Below, in pieces: positions 7,690 through 19,117 of a DNA stretch of 64,000 bases. Made by a program: the position numbers and the translations under genes. Below the pieces are notes generated by a model. The model had not been told where the DNA came from. It ran no database searches and saw only the letters and a list, made by a program, of their open reading frames with translations. The stretch comes from Providencia heimbachae ATCC 35613 (GTDB lineage Bacteria > Pseudomonadota > Gammaproteobacteria > Enterobacterales > Enterobacteriaceae), in contig NZ_LXEW01000022.1 in assembly GCF_001655055.1 (NCBI RefSeq), forward strand, positions 1 to 64,000, given 5' to 3'. Numbering within the stretch: the stretch's first letter is position 1; the number at the start of each line of letters is the position of its first letter.

Positions 7690-8883
7690 TTATAAAGCCT
7701 TTGCTAACAAACTAATCGGGTGCTCACACTTCTTACTCGTCGACATCTCAATTTGCCATTTGCAGGTTTCACAATCGGTTATCACCATATCAGCGCCGCT
7801 TTCTTCAATTTGGCGGAATAGGCCAGCACCAATACCTTGAGCAACGTCATAGTTTTCTTTCTTAAAACCATAAGTTCCTGCAATACCACAACATTGCGAA
7901 TCTAAAACAATAAGCTCTACCCCCGGCACCCGTTTTATTAACTCAAGGGTATAAGAGGTCCAACCCATTTTTTCCATATGGCATGGCGTGTGATAAGCCA
8001 CTTTCAGTGGTGTATGCTTTAGTTTTAATTCACGGCCTTCTTCAAGCAAACGATAAATGTAACGTGTTGCCAACTCAATATTGTCGCGCATCTCTGATGT
8101 ATCAACATCCAATACGTGGGTATATTCATCGCGAATAGTGAAAGTACAGGTTGATGATGTTGCGACTACCGGAATATGTTTTTCTAGGATCGTTTCTTGT
8201 AATGATTCTAAATTTACATTGGCTTGGCGCTTGGCTTGTTTCATAAACCCATTAGCAATTAATGCCACACCACAGCATTTTTCACGTTTTAATAACTGAA
8301 CACCAATGTTCATGCCATTAAACACTTTAATAAGATCTTTACCTAGTTGAGGATGATTGTAATTCACAAAACACCCATGAAAATAGGCAACTTGTTCGGT
8401 AAATTTTTGTTGTTCTGCCGCTTGCTTTGCAAACCAACGACGAAAGGTTCCAAATGAATATTTTGGTAACTCACGACGATGATCAATTTTTAATGCTTTA
8501 TCAAGAAGTTGTCGTACAGGTTTTAAACCGGTGATGGTATTCACTACGGGTGCAAATGGCGTAGATAGCGAGCCCATTAAATCGGTATGACTTAATATTG
8601 CGTCACGAATTTTAGGCTTTTGCTGGCTGTACGTGTTACGAGCACGCGCAATAATATCGCCAATCTTCACATCTGATGGGCAAGCCACTTCACAACGCTT
8701 ACAGTTAGTACAATATTTCAGCGCTTCATCATACAGCATTGGGTCTTTTAAGCGTAAACGCTCACCATCTGGCCCTGCTTGTTTTGGTCCCGGGTAAAGA
8801 GGATTAACCTTCGCAACTGGGCAATAAGTCGTACAAACGGTGCATTTAATGCAGCTTTCAAAACTGCCATCTTGAATACTCAT
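7690..8883 (-). CDS. glpC: GlpC, iron-sulfur subunit of anaerobic glycerol-3-phosphate dehydrogenase
   Basis: The 397-residue protein has two ferredoxin-type 4Fe-4S motifs (Cys11/14/17/21 and Cys58/61/64/68) and two C-terminal cysteine-rich CCG modules (EKCCGVA, SQCCGIAG). GlpC is thought to anchor GlpAB to the membrane and pass electrons to menaquinone. It overlaps glpB by 4 bases and is the last gene of the glpABC operon. Confidence 0.96.
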   Translation of the reverse strand: MSIQDGSFESCIKCTVCTTYCPVAKVNPLYPGPKQAGPDGERLRLKDPMLYDEALKYCTNCKRCEVACPSDVKIGDIIARARNTYSQQKPKIRDAILSHTDLMGSLSTPFAPVVNTITGLKPVRQLLDKALKIDHRRELPKYSFGTFRRWFAKQAAEQQKFTEQVAYFHGCFVNYNHPQLGKDLIKVFNGMNIGVQLLKREKCCGVALIANGFMKQAKRQANVNLESLQETILEKHIPVVATSSTCTFTIRDEYTHVLDVDTSEMRDNIELATRYIYRLLEEGRELKLKHTPLKVAYHTPCHMEKMGWTSYTLELIKRVPGVELIVLDSQCCGIAGTYGFKKENYDVAQGIGAGLFRQIEESGADMVITDCETCKWQIEMSTSKKCEHPISLLAKAL

Positions 8884-10175
8884 TGCACTACCTCCGCCTG
8901 CACGGCCTTATTCTTATCAAGCTCATTCACGATTTCATTTGCAGCATGTAATGCACTGATCAGAGACACTCCAGCACCACAACCTTGAGTTAATGGGTCA
9001 AACCCGCCCAACACTGCACCGGCGACATACAGGTTTTCAATCACTTCACCCTGCTTTTTCGCTCGCAAAAGACGGTCTGTTTTCACCCCAAAAGCCATAT
9101 AAGGTTGGGATGCAAAAAATTCTTTATGGGTCCATTTAGCCCGCTCAGAAATTTCACAAAGATCTAAATTCATCAATGGTTCATAAACGCGATCAAATTT
9201 CGCCACTAATCCATTATTGAAAAAGCTACCTGTTGCCAGAACAAACTGCTTCGCTTTGAGTGAGATATTTCCATGATTACGTGTTTGGATTGATTCAATA
9301 CGTGATCCTACGCAGTTAACTGAAGTGACTTTATCCCCCGGCATCAGAATTCCGCCCTGACGACGAAATTGTTTTAATAATGTTTCGTGTAAACGAATGC
9401 CTAATAGAGATGGCGGTAACGTTGGCAATAAATAAAGTGGCTTACCTAACCGTTTTTGTAACTCCAATAGCGGTTCTTCACTATCAAGACCAATACAAGC
9501 AGGCATAAAAATCGTGTCAGAGTCGGCAATTAATGGCGTAATTTCTTCGACAATTTCTGCCATGTTTTCAGGTCTATCTAGCCAACGAGCCACATTAACC
9601 GCTCTGAATTCACTTGGATTTTCTCTTAAACGATCGAGTAGCGGTAAATGCACATAATGCGCACTGGCTTGCAAACCTTCACGCTGCAATTCATCAGCCA
9701 CCATTTGTGGTTGAAAATCTAAAAAACCTTCGATACCGACAACCGCAATTTTACCTGAATCCATTTGTTGATGTAGCCCAACCGTAGGAACTGATTCGGG
9801 GCTTAACCACGTCATACGCTTGTGACCCAATGGTGTAATTCGATAATGGTTTTCTTCACATGAGCCTTTTAGTCGAATACCACTTTGTTGCAATATAGAT
9901 TGCGCCATATGGGCAAACTGAGTCACTTTATCAGCACCTAAAAGACTATAGGGATGGGCTGGTGCTTGCTCACTTAAGGCATCAAGCATCGCCAATGGGT
10001 TTTCTGCCACTTGCCCATCAGGCAAATGGGTGAGTAAATCTAAAGAGCCTGATGAAAAATGCAGTGCATTTTGTCCCGCACTGACTATCGCACAAGATAA
10101 ACCAGATTGAGTCAGGCGAATACCACAGATAAGGCCCGCTAAGCCTCCACCCATAACCACTGTATCATATTTCAT
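8880..10175 (-). CDS. glpB: GlpB, subunit B of anaerobic glycerol-3-phosphate dehydrogenase
   Basis: A 431-residue flavoprotein with an N-terminal dinucleotide-binding GGGLAG motif (residues 9-14) and a C-terminal FAD motif (NLYVAGAVLGGFDP). It forms the soluble part of the complex with GlpA. It overlaps glpA by 11 bases and glpC by 4, which indicates translational coupling. Length is close to E. coli GlpB (419). Confidence 0.95.
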   Translation of the reverse strand: MKYDTVVMGGGLAGLICGIRLTQSGLSCAIVSAGQNALHFSSGSLDLLTHLPDGQVAENPLAMLDALSEQAPAHPYSLLGADKVTQFAHMAQSILQQSGIRLKGSCEENHYRITPLGHKRMTWLSPESVPTVGLHQQMDSGKIAVVGIEGFLDFQPQMVADELQREGLQASAHYVHLPLLDRLRENPSEFRAVNVARWLDRPENMAEIVEEITPLIADSDTIFMPACIGLDSEEPLLELQKRLGKPLYLLPTLPPSLLGIRLHETLLKQFRRQGGILMPGDKVTSVNCVGSRIESIQTRNHGNISLKAKQFVLATGSFFNNGLVAKFDRVYEPLMNLDLCEISERAKWTHKEFFASQPYMAFGVKTDRLLRAKKQGEVIENLYVAGAVLGGFDPLTQGCGAGVSLISALHAANEIVNELDKNKAVQAEVVQ

Positions 10176-11820
10176 TATCCGCCTCCTTTTGCGCCGTTTT
10201 ACCTAGGGTTGATTCATTCATACCGCACAACCCTTGATAAACCCAGCTTGTGAATTCACTTTCACGTAATGCATCCCCCCAAGCAATTGGTCTTACTCCT
10301 TTCCAGCGCTCATTTAAGAAATGACCAAGTTGTTGTTCTGTTTCATGGGGAGTCGTGACATTAAAACGGCTGAGTAAACCCGCGGCACGGCAGGCACATA
10401 ATTCACCTTGGCAAGTTCCCATACCAACGCGAGTACGACGTCTCAAATCAAGTAGGTTATTTACAGCAAGCGAATCAACGGCATAGCGTACTTCTCCCGC
10501 CGTTACCGCTTCACATTCACACACTAAGCTTTTATCTAATCGATTAGCGCTTAAAATTGCCGAAGCTCTGTCACCATGTCGATAAACGGCAGAGCCTCGA
10601 ATCGAAGCCGGAATTGAAACCACATTACGTAATGCCTCTTCCGCACTATGCTGTGAACCCGGTAAAGGCGCTTCTGCCGTGGTACATTTCGCACTGTGAC
10701 CAAGTTTTTCACACACTTTATCTGTTGCCCATTCAGCCATGAGACGATAAGTCATTAACTTACCACCAGTGATCGTAATAAAGCCTTCTAATCCGTCTCG
10801 TTTAGCGTGATCTAAAAGTACAATACCGCGGCTCACATTACGACCTGAAGGGTCATCATCACTGGCGACAAGCGGGCGAACCCCTGCATATGCACGTAAA
10901 ATACGCGTTGTTGCAAGGGCTGGTGATAACATTGAACCTTCTCTGATCAGAATGTCCACTTCTTCTGGTGTGACATACATATTATCTATTTGGTCGTACT
11001 CAATATGTGTCGAAGTGGTGCCAATTAGCGAAATGGTATCGCCGGGGACTAAAATATCGGCATCAGCGGGTTTGCGACAACGGTTGATCACCATATTATT
11101 TAGGCGATGGCCTAAAATGAGCAAGGCACCTTTCGCGGGGAACATTTTAATTTTTAAATCACCATATTCAGCGATTTTTTGCCCCCATATCCCGCCGGCA
11201 TTTACAACAATCTCAGCGTGGATATCATATTGCTTCTGGCTCTTATGGTCGTAAACCGTGACGCCACGTACCGTATCACCATGGCGAATAAGGCCAATAA
11301 CTTCATGATAGGTCAATATTTTTGCACCATGCTCTCGGGCATCTAACATATTTGCGGCCGTTAAGCGGAATGGATCGACAGTTCCATCTGGAACGCGAAC
11401 TGCGCCAATTAAATTGGGGTTTACAGAAGGTTCAAGACGAATCGCCTCTTTCGGGTCAATGGCCTTTGCATCAATACCTGCAGCTTGGCAAGCACTAATA
11501 AATTGCTGTTGATATTCGAGGCTATCTTCAGGCAATGTGATAAACAAGCCGTCCGTACGCTCAACACAATGATGAGCAATACGTTTAAGTATTTTATTTT
11601 CTTCGATACATTCTCTTGCCGATTCACTATCAGTCACCGCATAACGAGCACCACTATGGAGCAGACCGTGGTTACGCCCTGTTGCACCCGTTGCAATATC
11701 ATGCCGTTCAAGTAAAACAGCTTTTAAGCCTCGACGAGCGCAGTCACGAGCGACACCTGCACCTGTTGCGCCACCACCGATAATGATGACATCCGTTTCG
11801 GTCACAGATGAACCATTCAT
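10165..11820 (-). CDS. glpA: GlpA, catalytic FAD subunit of anaerobic glycerol-3-phosphate dehydrogenase
   Basis: A 551-residue protein that oxidises sn-glycerol 3-phosphate to dihydroxyacetone phosphate when fumarate or nitrate is the final acceptor. It has the FAD-binding IIGGGATGAGVARD near the N-terminus, the family motif GATGRNHGLLHSGARYAV, and a C-terminal BFD-like cysteine domain (VCECEAVTAGE, GMGTCQGELC). It is first in glpABC and divergent from glpT. Working with frdABCD in the same window it would form a glycerol-3-phosphate:fumarate respiratory chain. Confidence 0.96.
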   Translation of the reverse strand: MNGSSVTETDVIIIGGGATGAGVARDCARRGLKAVLLERHDIATGATGRNHGLLHSGARYAVTDSESARECIEENKILKRIAHHCVERTDGLFITLPEDSLEYQQQFISACQAAGIDAKAIDPKEAIRLEPSVNPNLIGAVRVPDGTVDPFRLTAANMLDAREHGAKILTYHEVIGLIRHGDTVRGVTVYDHKSQKQYDIHAEIVVNAGGIWGQKIAEYGDLKIKMFPAKGALLILGHRLNNMVINRCRKPADADILVPGDTISLIGTTSTHIEYDQIDNMYVTPEEVDILIREGSMLSPALATTRILRAYAGVRPLVASDDDPSGRNVSRGIVLLDHAKRDGLEGFITITGGKLMTYRLMAEWATDKVCEKLGHSAKCTTAEAPLPGSQHSAEEALRNVVSIPASIRGSAVYRHGDRASAILSANRLDKSLVCECEAVTAGEVRYAVDSLAVNNLLDLRRRTRVGMGTCQGELCACRAAGLLSRFNVTTPHETEQQLGHFLNERWKGVRPIAWGDALRESEFTSWVYQGLCGMNESTLGKTAQKEADNEI

Positions 11821-12263
11821 GTTGTCTTCCTCACATTAATCAATATTCGATAACGAATAACAAATCTTGTTTCTATTTTTATAGTCTATTATTTAATATA
11901 GTCCAGAAACGTGCTTGATGTTTGATAAGGAACAAAAACGAAATCAATTCGGTCATTTTTAGTATAAAAAAGAACAAATACGTGATGAGAATCACAAAAA
12001 ATATAACATTTTAGGTTCCATTCCATTCACAAATGTCATTAACTATGCAACTTCATAAGCAAAGCCAATAAATGTGCGTTAGATTACAGATAAAATGTTT
12101 TCTAATGACTACAATTAAGAGCAATTAAGAAAATAAAGACTCTTAAAAAAACTCGATTGCTTTCGTTTTTGTTACTTCATCAATAATAAACACTCAAGTT
12201 TATCGATCTTGATAAGCGATAGATGACGAGTAAATAAATATTAGCATGCCATCGGAGGCGTAT
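11821..12263. promoter_or_regulatory. glpA-glpT divergent control region with GlpR- and CRP-like sites
   Basis: This 443-base region has no gene. It contains GlpR-like dyads at 11843-11860 (ATATTCGATAACGAATAA, near perfect) and 11918-11935 (ATGTTTGATAAGGAACAA). A CRP-like site CGTGA-N6-TCACA lies at 11981-11996 and a weaker TGTGC-N6-TTACA at 12073-12088. This fits glycerol-3-phosphate induction plus catabolite control of both operons, as in E. coli. The sites were matched by eye. Confidence 0.75.
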
Positions 12264-13613
12264 ATGTTCAGTATTTTTAAACCAGCACCTCATATAGAGA
12301 GGCTGCCCGCGGATAAGATAGATCCCGTCTATCGTAAACTTCGTTGGCAGATCTTCTTAGGTATTTTCTTTGGTTACGCAGCGTATTATTTAGTTCGAAA
12401 AAACTTTGCGCTAGCCATGCCTTATCTTGTCGAACAAGGATTCTCAAAAGGTGATCTTGGTTTTGCATTATCAGGGATATCAATTGCTTACGGATTTTCA
12501 AAATTTATCATGGGGTCGTTCTCTGACCGTGCAAACCCACGATATTTCTTACCCGCAGGTCTAATCCTCGCCTCAATTGTGATGCTTATCATGGGATTCG
12601 TACCATGGGCAACTTCTAGTATCATGGTGATGTTCGTATTGCTATTTTTCTGTGGTTGGTTCCAAGGTATGGGCTGGCCTCCATGTGGCCGTACCATGGT
12701 TCACTGGTGGTCACAAAAAGAACGTGGTGGGATCGTTTCGGTTTGGAACTGTGCACATAACGTCGGTGGTGGTCTACCTCCATTATTATTCCTGCTTGGT
12801 ATGGCATGGTTTAACGACTGGAAAGCTGCGCTCTATATGCCTGCTTTCGCGGCAATCTTAGTTGCAATTATTGCCTTTGCATTGATGCGTGATACCCCTC
12901 AGTCGATGGGTTTACCGCCAATTGAAGAATACAAAAACGACTACCCAACTGACTATAAAGCCTCAGATGAAGAAGAGTTAACTGCAAAAGCCATCTTTAT
13001 GAAGTATGTTTTCCCTAACAAACTTCTGTGGATGATTGCAATTGCCAACGTATTCGTCTACTTACTGCGTTACGGTGTTCTTGACTGGTCACCTACCTAC
13101 CTGCGTGAAGTTAAACACTTCACGATGGACAAATCTTCATGGGCATACTTCATGTATGAATATGCAGGTATCCCAGGAACACTATTGTGTGGTTGGATGT
13201 CGGATAAAGTGTTCCGCGGTAACCGTGGAGCGACTGGTGTATTCTTCATGACCCTCGTCACTATTGCGACTATCGTATTCTGGATGAACCCTCCAGGAAA
13301 CCCAGGCGTTGACATGGCTTGTATGTTAATTATCGGTTTCTTAATCTACGGTCCAGTCATGTTGATTGGTCTACATGCTCTCGAACTTGCACCGAAAAAA
13401 GCAGCAGGTACTGCAGCTGGCTTCACCGGTTTGTTTGGGTACCTTGGTGGGTCGGTGGCAGCCAGTGCGATTGTTGGTTATACCGTTGACTACTTCGGCT
13501 GGGACGGTGGTTTCGCTGTCATGATTGGCGGTTCAGCACTCGCGGTTGTTCTACTGTTCATCGTGATGATTAACGAAAGCAAACACAAACGTGAGTTAGC
13601 GAAGAATCAATAA
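12264..13613 (+). CDS. glpT: GlpT, glycerol-3-phosphate:phosphate antiporter
   Basis: A 449-residue MFS protein with 12 transmembrane helices, nearly colinear with E. coli GlpT ([39 protein letters not shown]). It exchanges external sn-glycerol 3-phosphate for internal phosphate and also takes up fosfomycin. An upstream in-frame ATG at 12246 exists. The start at 12264 is preferred because GGAGG (12254-12258) precedes it and the N-terminus [10 protein letters not shown] matches the family. Confidence 0.96.
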   Translation: MFSIFKPAPHIERLPADKIDPVYRKLRWQIFLGIFFGYAAYYLVRKNFALAMPYLVEQGFSKGDLGFALSGISIAYGFSKFIMGSFSDRANPRYFLPAGLILASIVMLIMGFVPWATSSIMVMFVLLFFCGWFQGMGWPPCGRTMVHWWSQKERGGIVSVWNCAHNVGGGLPPLLFLLGMAWFNDWKAALYMPAFAAILVAIIAFALMRDTPQSMGLPPIEEYKNDYPTDYKASDEEELTAKAIFMKYVFPNKLLWMIAIANVFVYLLRYGVLDWSPTYLREVKHFTMDKSSWAYFMYEYAGIPGTLLCGWMSDKVFRGNRGATGVFFMTLVTIATIVFWMNPPGNPGVDMACMLIIGFLIYGPVMLIGLHALELAPKKAAGTAAGFTGLFGYLGGSVAASAIVGYTVDYFGWDGGFAVMIGGSALAVVLLFIVMINESKHKRELAKNQ

Positions 13614-13649
13614 CATTCATCATATGTTCATGCTAAATCACTAAACTCG

Positions 13650-13686
13650 TGGGCTACATCATTTTTTGATATAGCCCATTTTTTTA
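13650..13686 (+). terminator. Hairpin with T run between glpT and glpQ
   Basis: TGGGCTA-CATC...GAT-ATAGCCCA (13650-13678) followed by a T run. Because glpQ lies 29 bases further on the same strand, this may partly terminate and lower glpQ relative to glpT. Confidence 0.65.
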
Positions 13687-13714
13687 CCTAAAGAAGAGAC
13701 AAGGAGATATAATC

Positions 13715-14782
13715 ATGAACTTTCCATTGAAAACATTGGTGGCAAGTATGGTTTTAGTGATGTCAGTTTCTGCCGCAGCACAGTCTGCTGGTAAAGTCGT
13801 CATTGCACATCGTGGTGCAAGTGGCTATTTACCCGAACATACCTTACCAGCGAAAGCGATGGCTTATGCACAAGGTGCAGATTTTCTTGAACAAGATTTA
13901 GTCATGACAAAAGATAACGAGCTCGTGGTGCTGCATGACCATTATCTTGATAGAGTCACTGATGTTGCTGAGCGTTTTCCAGACCGTGCACGCAAAGATG
14001 GTCGTTACTACGCCATCGATTTTACCCTTGATGAAATCAAATCGCTTAAATTTACCGAAGGGTTTGATATCGTCGACGGCAAACAAGTTCAAAGTTACCC
14101 AAATCGTTTCCCAATGGGAAAATCTGATTTTCGAGTACATACTTTCCAAGAAGAAATTGAATTCATTCAAGGATTGAATAAATCGACTGGGAAAAATATC
14201 GGCATCTACCCTGAAATAAAAGCACCTTGGTTCCATCAGCAAGAAGGAAAGGATATTACCAAGAAAACGCTTGAAGTCTTAAAAGAGTACGGCTATACCG
14301 ATAAAGCCTCGAACGTTTATCTGCAATGCTTTGATGCAAATGAACTTAAACGCATCAAAAACACATTAATGCCTGAAATGGGTATGAACTTAAAATTAGT
14401 TCAATTGATTGCTTACACAGATTGGAATGAAACTCAGGAACAAAAACCGGATGGTACTTGGGTAAACTATAATTATGATTGGATGTTCAAACCGGGTTCG
14501 ATGAAAGAAATTGCCGTTTATGCGGATGGCATTGGTCCAGATTACCATATGCTCGTTAGCGAAGACTCTACACCAGAGAACATCAAATTAACCGGTATGG
14601 TCAAAGATGCCCATGCCAATAATATGGCAGTTCATCCTTTCACTATTCGTGTAGATAAATTACCAAAATATGCCAAAGATGGGCAACAACTCTTTGAAAT
14701 CATCTACAATCAAGCCGATGTTGACGGGGCATTTACTGACTTCCCGGATCTCGGCGTCCAATTCTTACAGAAACAAAAATAG
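13715..14782 (+). CDS. glpQ: GlpQ, periplasmic glycerophosphodiester phosphodiesterase
   Basis: The 355-residue protein starts with a signal peptide (hydrophobic residues 6-18, likely cleavage after SAAAQSA near residue 25). The GP-PDE core begins AHRGASGYLPEHT with catalytic His32-Arg33 and Glu41; a second conserved segment is QDLVMTKDNELVVLHDHYLDR. It hydrolyses glycerophosphodiesters in the periplasm to glycerol 3-phosphate for GlpT. An AAGGAGAT box precedes the ATG. Confidence 0.96.
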   Translation: MNFPLKTLVASMVLVMSVSAAAQSAGKVVIAHRGASGYLPEHTLPAKAMAYAQGADFLEQDLVMTKDNELVVLHDHYLDRVTDVAERFPDRARKDGRYYAIDFTLDEIKSLKFTEGFDIVDGKQVQSYPNRFPMGKSDFRVHTFQEEIEFIQGLNKSTGKNIGIYPEIKAPWFHQQEGKDITKKTLEVLKEYGYTDKASNVYLQCFDANELKRIKNTLMPEMGMNLKLVQLIAYTDWNETQEQKPDGTWVNYNYDWMFKPGSMKEIAVYADGIGPDYHMLVSEDSTPENIKLTGMVKDAHANNMAVHPFTIRVDKLPKYAKDGQQLFEIIYNQADVDGAFTDFPDLGVQFLQKQK

Positions 14783-14799
14783 TCTGGGTGCCTAAAATG

Positions 14800-14830
14800 A
14801 TATTGCAGCCATGTAGGCTGCAATATTTTA
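14800..14830. terminator. Bidirectional terminator between glpQ and epmA
   Basis: ATATTGCAGCC-ATGTA-GGCTGCAATAT is an 11-bp perfect stem followed by TTTTA. It lies between convergent genes and can serve both. Confidence 0.8.
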
Positions 14831-14842
14831 CGCGATGAGGCG

Positions 14843-15820
14843 TTAGGCGATTGTCACCGGGAATGCGATAACATCACTGATTTTCTGAGTATTCAACGCC
14901 ATCATAATCAACCTATCAACACCAATTGCTACACCCGAACAATCAGGTAAGCCATGCTCTAACGCCGCTAATAGATGCTCATCTATAGGCTGAATAGGTA
15001 ATCCCATCGCCGCACGTTTACGATTGTCTTGATCGAAACGTTGGCGCTGCTCATTGGCATCAGTCAACTCATGAAAGCCATTCGCTAGCTCTAATCCTTT
15101 GAAATAAACTTCAAAGCGCTCAGCAACTCGGTGATCTTCCGTGCTAATCACAGCCAGAGAGGCTTGTGTTGCAGGGAAGTGATAAACAACAACAGGTTTT
15201 TCCTTACCGATATGTGGTTCAACACCCATGGTAAATAGCAATTGCAGCAAAGTGTCTTTATCGGTTTCTTGTTCTGCAATATTGCTTAAATCTAAGCGAG
15301 CTGCGACTTCCTTTAGCTCACTTTTTTCAGCAGATAAAGGGTCGATATCCAAGTGGCGTAGAAAAGCTTGTTGGTATGAAAGGAGTTCCGCGCTGTCACA
15401 CTCAAGCACTTGTTGTAAAAGGTCATCAACCTCATTAATCAAGCGATACATATCAAAGTGCGGACGATACCACTCTAACATGGTAAATTCAGGGTTATGG
15501 TGGCGCCCAGCTTCCTCATTACGGAAACTACGGCATAATTGATAAATAGGTCCACTACCCGCTGCGAGTAGGCGTTTCATGTGGTATTCAGGACTTGTCA
15601 TCAAATACAAATCAATTCCCTGTGCAGCTCCGGGACCCACAAAACGCGTTTCAAATGGAACAAGATGAATGTCAGAGACAGTTGCCTGACTCATTGCGGG
15701 TGTTTCTACCTCAAGTACACAGCGATCAGTAAAAAAACGTCTGATTTCCGCAATAATTTTTGCGCGCTGTAACAGGTTAGCGATGGGGGCAGTTGGCTGC
15801 CAGTTCGCTATCTCACTCAT
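14843..15820 (-). CDS. epmA: EpmA, EF-P-(R)-beta-lysine ligase
   Basis: A 325-residue class II lysyl-tRNA-synthetase paralogue without the anticodon-binding domain. Motif 2 is seen in [20 protein letters not shown] and motif 3 in [11 protein letters not shown] near the C-terminus. EpmA attaches beta-lysine to Lys34 of elongation factor P. Its substrate protein (efp) and the beta-lysine-forming EpmB are encoded 12 kb away in this window. Its place divergent from frdA matches E. coli. Confidence 0.96.
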   Translation of the reverse strand: MSEIANWQPTAPIANLLQRAKIIAEIRRFFTDRCVLEVETPAMSQATVSDIHLVPFETRFVGPGAAQGIDLYLMTSPEYHMKRLLAAGSGPIYQLCRSFRNEEAGRHHNPEFTMLEWYRPHFDMYRLINEVDDLLQQVLECDSAELLSYQQAFLRHLDIDPLSAEKSELKEVAARLDLSNIAEQETDKDTLLQLLFTMGVEPHIGKEKPVVVYHFPATQASLAVISTEDHRVAERFEVYFKGLELANGFHELTDANEQRQRFDQDNRKRAAMGLPIQPIDEHLLAALEHGLPDCSGVAIGVDRLIMMALNTQKISDVIAFPVTIA

Positions 15821-16580
15821 TAAAATGACTCCAAAATAAACTTAGTCGTGCAGTGTACTCACCTCACCATCAACACACAATCTATTGGTGTTGATAAAGT
15901 GGTGAAACGTGATTAGATGAAAACGATGTCGCGATTATCCTCTGCTTTACACGATTAGGCAAAAAAGCTTTTCTTCTTCATTTTAACAATTGATTAAAAA
16001 AAACCAGAAGCATGATTATTTCTTATGTTATGTGAAATTGATGTTAAAAAATAACAACCCTATTTCACTTTCTAAATAATTTTAAATATTCCATTTTAAA
16101 AATAAAAAATATAAAGTTTAGAAATAGTGAAGCGCCTCCCAATTTAGTATTTGGTATGAACGAGTAATTTCGAGGGTAATAACAATATTATTCACTTCAA
16201 CACAAGAAAACCTGACTAATTCACTTGGTTTTAAAATCTATTTTTATTTACAAAAACAAGGGTAATTATTTGAAATTTCTTTTTATTCACTCTTAACTGG
16301 CTTTAAATGGTATCAATGTAAAAACAATTTACAAAAAACCGACGCAGATCACACTTTATAGGTAAATTTGCCCAAAACCCCCCTCTATATCAAATTTATG
16401 TTTTGCACTTTTCGCTATAATTCAAAGCATGATAAGTCATTATTAGCTATTATATTATTTACTATTAAAAAAGAGATATTTTGCAGTTTAGCCTAAAGCG
16501 AAACTCAAAATTGAATAGCTAAGTATCAAAAGTATTTAACAGTATTTATCAATTTTACACTTGAACAATGGAGAAGCGCA
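15821..16580. promoter_or_regulatory. epmA-frdA intergenic control region
   Basis: This 760-base AT-rich region has no convincing ORF. A TATAAT -10 lies at 16416-16421 without a good -35. A lone FNR-type half site ATCAA (16389-16393) sits where a class II FNR site would be relative to that -10; the other half is poor. A CRP-like half site (GATCACA) lies near 16350. Anaerobic control of frd is known in E. coli; the mapping here is tentative. Confidence 0.4.
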
Positions 16581-18377
16581 GTGCAAACCTTCAATGCCGA
16601 TTTAGCGATTATCGGGGCCGGGGGCGCAGGCTTACGAGCAGCTATTGCTGCTGCTGAAGCAAATCCCAATATCAAGATTGCTCTGATCTCAAAAGTTTAC
16701 CCAATGCGTAGCCATACCGTGGCAGCAGAGGGAGGATCAGCAGCAGTCACTCAGGCTCATGACTCCTATGACTATCATTTTAATGATACTGTTGCTGGTG
16801 GGGACTGGCTGTGTGAGCAAGATGTTGTCGATTATTTCGTCGAACAATGCCCAACAGAAATGACCCAATTAGAATTATGGGGTTGCCCTTGGAGCCGTAA
16901 ACCAGATGGTTCAGTTAACGTTCGTCGTTTCGGCGGAATGAAAATTGAACGTACATGGTTTGCTGCCGATAAAACAGGCTTCCATATACTCCACACTCTA
17001 TTCCAAACATCATTAAAATACCCTCAAATTCAACGTTTTGATGAACATTTTGTTCTCGATATTATTGTCGATGAAGGTCAAGCTCGCGGTGTTGTTGCCA
17101 TTAATATGATGGAAGGCACAAAAGTACAAATCCGTGCGAATTCTATCGTGATGGCAACTGGCGGTGCAGGACGTGTCTATCGTTACAATACCAATGGCGG
17201 TATCGTAACCGGTGATGGTATGGGTATGGCATTCCGTCACGGCGTACCTTTACGTGATATGGAATTTGTTCAGTATCACCCAACAGGTCTTCCAGGCTCA
17301 GGTATTCTGATGACGGAAGGTTGTCGTGGTGAAGGTGGTATCCTCGTCAATAAAGATGGTTATCGTTATCTGCAAGATTACGGAATGGGACCAGAAACCC
17401 CACTCGGTAAACCTGAAAATAAATATATGGAACTCGGTCCTCGAGACAAAGTTTCTCAGGCATTCTGGCATGAATGGCGCGCAGGTCGCACAATTAGCAC
17501 CCACCGTGGTGATGTTGTGTATCTGGATCTTCGTCACCTTGGTGCAGAAAAATTACATGAACGTCTGCCATTTATTTGTGAGCTTGCAAAAGCCTACGTT
17601 GGTGTAGACCCAGTCAATGAACCTATTCCTGTACGTCCAACCGCTCACTATACAATGGGTGGTATCGAAACCGATCAACGTACAGAAACTCGTATTAAAG
17701 GTCTATTTGCTGTTGGCGAATGTTCATCTGTTGGTCTACACGGTGCAAACCGCTTAGGCTCTAACTCACTGGCAGAACTGGTGGTATTTGGCCGTCTTGC
17801 TGGCGAAGAAGCTGCACGCCATGCCGCTGAAGCAACCCCAGCTAATGCAAGTGCTATCGAAGCACGTACTCGTGATATCGAAGCTGACCTCAGTAAACTC
17901 ATGAACCAAAAAGGTAAAGAGAGCTGGTCGAAAATCCGTGATGAAATGGGAATATCAATGGAAGAAGGTTGCGGTATCTACCGTACACCTGAGTTGATGC
18001 AAAAAACCGTTGATAAGATTGCAGAACTGAAAGAACGCTTTAAGCATGTGGAAATTACTGACCATAGCAGCGTTTTCAATACGGATTTACTTTATACCAT
18101 CGAACTTGGTTTTGGTTTGGATGTTGCTGAGTGTATGGCGCATTCTGCGATTAACCGTAAAGAATCACGTGGTGCTCACCAACGTCTCGACGAAGGTTGT
18201 ACTGAACGTGATGATGTGAATTTCCTTAAGCATACTTTGGCATTCTATAACCCTGAGGGTTCTCCGCGTCTTGAGTACAGTGACGTGAAAATTACGAAAT
18301 CCCAGCCAGCTAAACGTGTTTACGGTGCCGAGGCTGAAGCTCAAGATAAGGCGAAGAAGGAGCAAGCTAATGGATGA
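16581..18377 (+). CDS. frdA: FrdA, fumarate reductase flavoprotein subunit
   Basis: The 598-residue catalytic subunit reduces fumarate to succinate during anaerobic growth. It has the FAD-binding [13 protein letters not shown], the covalent FAD histidine in [11 protein letters not shown] (His45), and the active-site segment [11 protein letters not shown]. Translation starts at GTG, as in E. coli, after GGAGAAG. The stop overlaps the frdB start by 8 bases. Confidence 0.97.
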   Translation: MQTFNADLAIIGAGGAGLRAAIAAAEANPNIKIALISKVYPMRSHTVAAEGGSAAVTQAHDSYDYHFNDTVAGGDWLCEQDVVDYFVEQCPTEMTQLELWGCPWSRKPDGSVNVRRFGGMKIERTWFAADKTGFHILHTLFQTSLKYPQIQRFDEHFVLDIIVDEGQARGVVAINMMEGTKVQIRANSIVMATGGAGRVYRYNTNGGIVTGDGMGMAFRHGVPLRDMEFVQYHPTGLPGSGILMTEGCRGEGGILVNKDGYRYLQDYGMGPETPLGKPENKYMELGPRDKVSQAFWHEWRAGRTISTHRGDVVYLDLRHLGAEKLHERLPFICELAKAYVGVDPVNEPIPVRPTAHYTMGGIETDQRTETRIKGLFAVGECSSVGLHGANRLGSNSLAELVVFGRLAGEEAARHAAEATPANASAIEARTRDIEADLSKLMNQKGKESWSKIRDEMGISMEEGCGIYRTPELMQKTVDKIAELKERFKHVEITDHSSVFNTDLLYTIELGFGLDVAECMAHSAINRKESRGAHQRLDEGCTERDDVNFLKHTLAFYNPEGSPRLEYSDVKITKSQPAKRVYGAEAEAQDKAKKEQANG

Positions 18378-19104
18378 TATGAAACACCTAAAAATGGAGA
18401 TCATGCGTTACAATCCTGAAACGGATAGTGAGCCCCATTTAGTGGCGTATGATGTCCCTTACGATGAGCAAACTTCTTTACTAGATGCTTTAGGTTATAT
18501 CAAAGATAACCTAGCACCTGACTTGTCTTATCGTTGGTCTTGCCGCATGGCCATCTGTGGCTCGTGCGGTATGATGGTAGATAAAGTGCCTAAACTCGCT
18601 TGTAAAGTCTTCCTGCGTGAATATCCGCAAGGCATGAAAGTCGAGCCATTAGGTAACTTCCCTATTGAGCGCGACCTTGTTGTTGATATGACACACTTTA
18701 TCGAGCGCTTAGAAGCTATCAAGCCTTATATCATTGGCAATGATCGTAAACCGTCTGAAGGTCCGAATAAGCAAACGCCGGCACAGATGGCTAAATACCA
18801 TCAGTTCTCAGGCTGTATCAACTGTGGTCTGTGCTACGCAGCATGCCCACAATTTGGTCTAAATCCTGAGTTCATCGGTCCTGCTGCGATCACATTGGCA
18901 GAGCGCTACAATCTCGATAGCCGTGACCATGGCGCGAAAGAGCGCATGACATTGTTAAATGGTGACAACGGTGTCTGGAGCTGTACGTTTGTAGGTTACT
19001 GCTCTGAAGTCTGTCCTAAGCATGTCGACCCTGCGGGCGCTATCCAGCAAGGTAAAGTCGCCAGCGCGCAAGACTTTGTTATCGCCATGCTGAAGCCACG
19101 ATAA
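18370..19104 (+). CDS. frdB: FrdB, fumarate reductase iron-sulfur subunit
   Basis: A 244-residue protein carrying the [2Fe-2S] cysteines (Cys58, 63, 66, 78) and two further clusters in [12 protein letters not shown] and [11 protein letters not shown]. It passes electrons from menaquinol at FrdCD to FrdA. The start at 18370 ([10 protein letters not shown]) was chosen over an upstream ATG at 18316 inside frdA because it aligns with E. coli FrdB and overlaps frdA by 8 bases. Confidence 0.97.
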   Translation: MDDMKHLKMEIMRYNPETDSEPHLVAYDVPYDEQTSLLDALGYIKDNLAPDLSYRWSCRMAICGSCGMMVDKVPKLACKVFLREYPQGMKVEPLGNFPIERDLVVDMTHFIERLEAIKPYIIGNDRKPSEGPNKQTPAQMAKYHQFSGCINCGLCYAACPQFGLNPEFIGPAAITLAERYNLDSRDHGAKERMTLLNGDNGVWSCTFVGYCSEVCPKHVDPAGAIQQGKVASAQDFVIAMLKPR

Positions 19105-19117
19105 GGAGAATTGAGTC

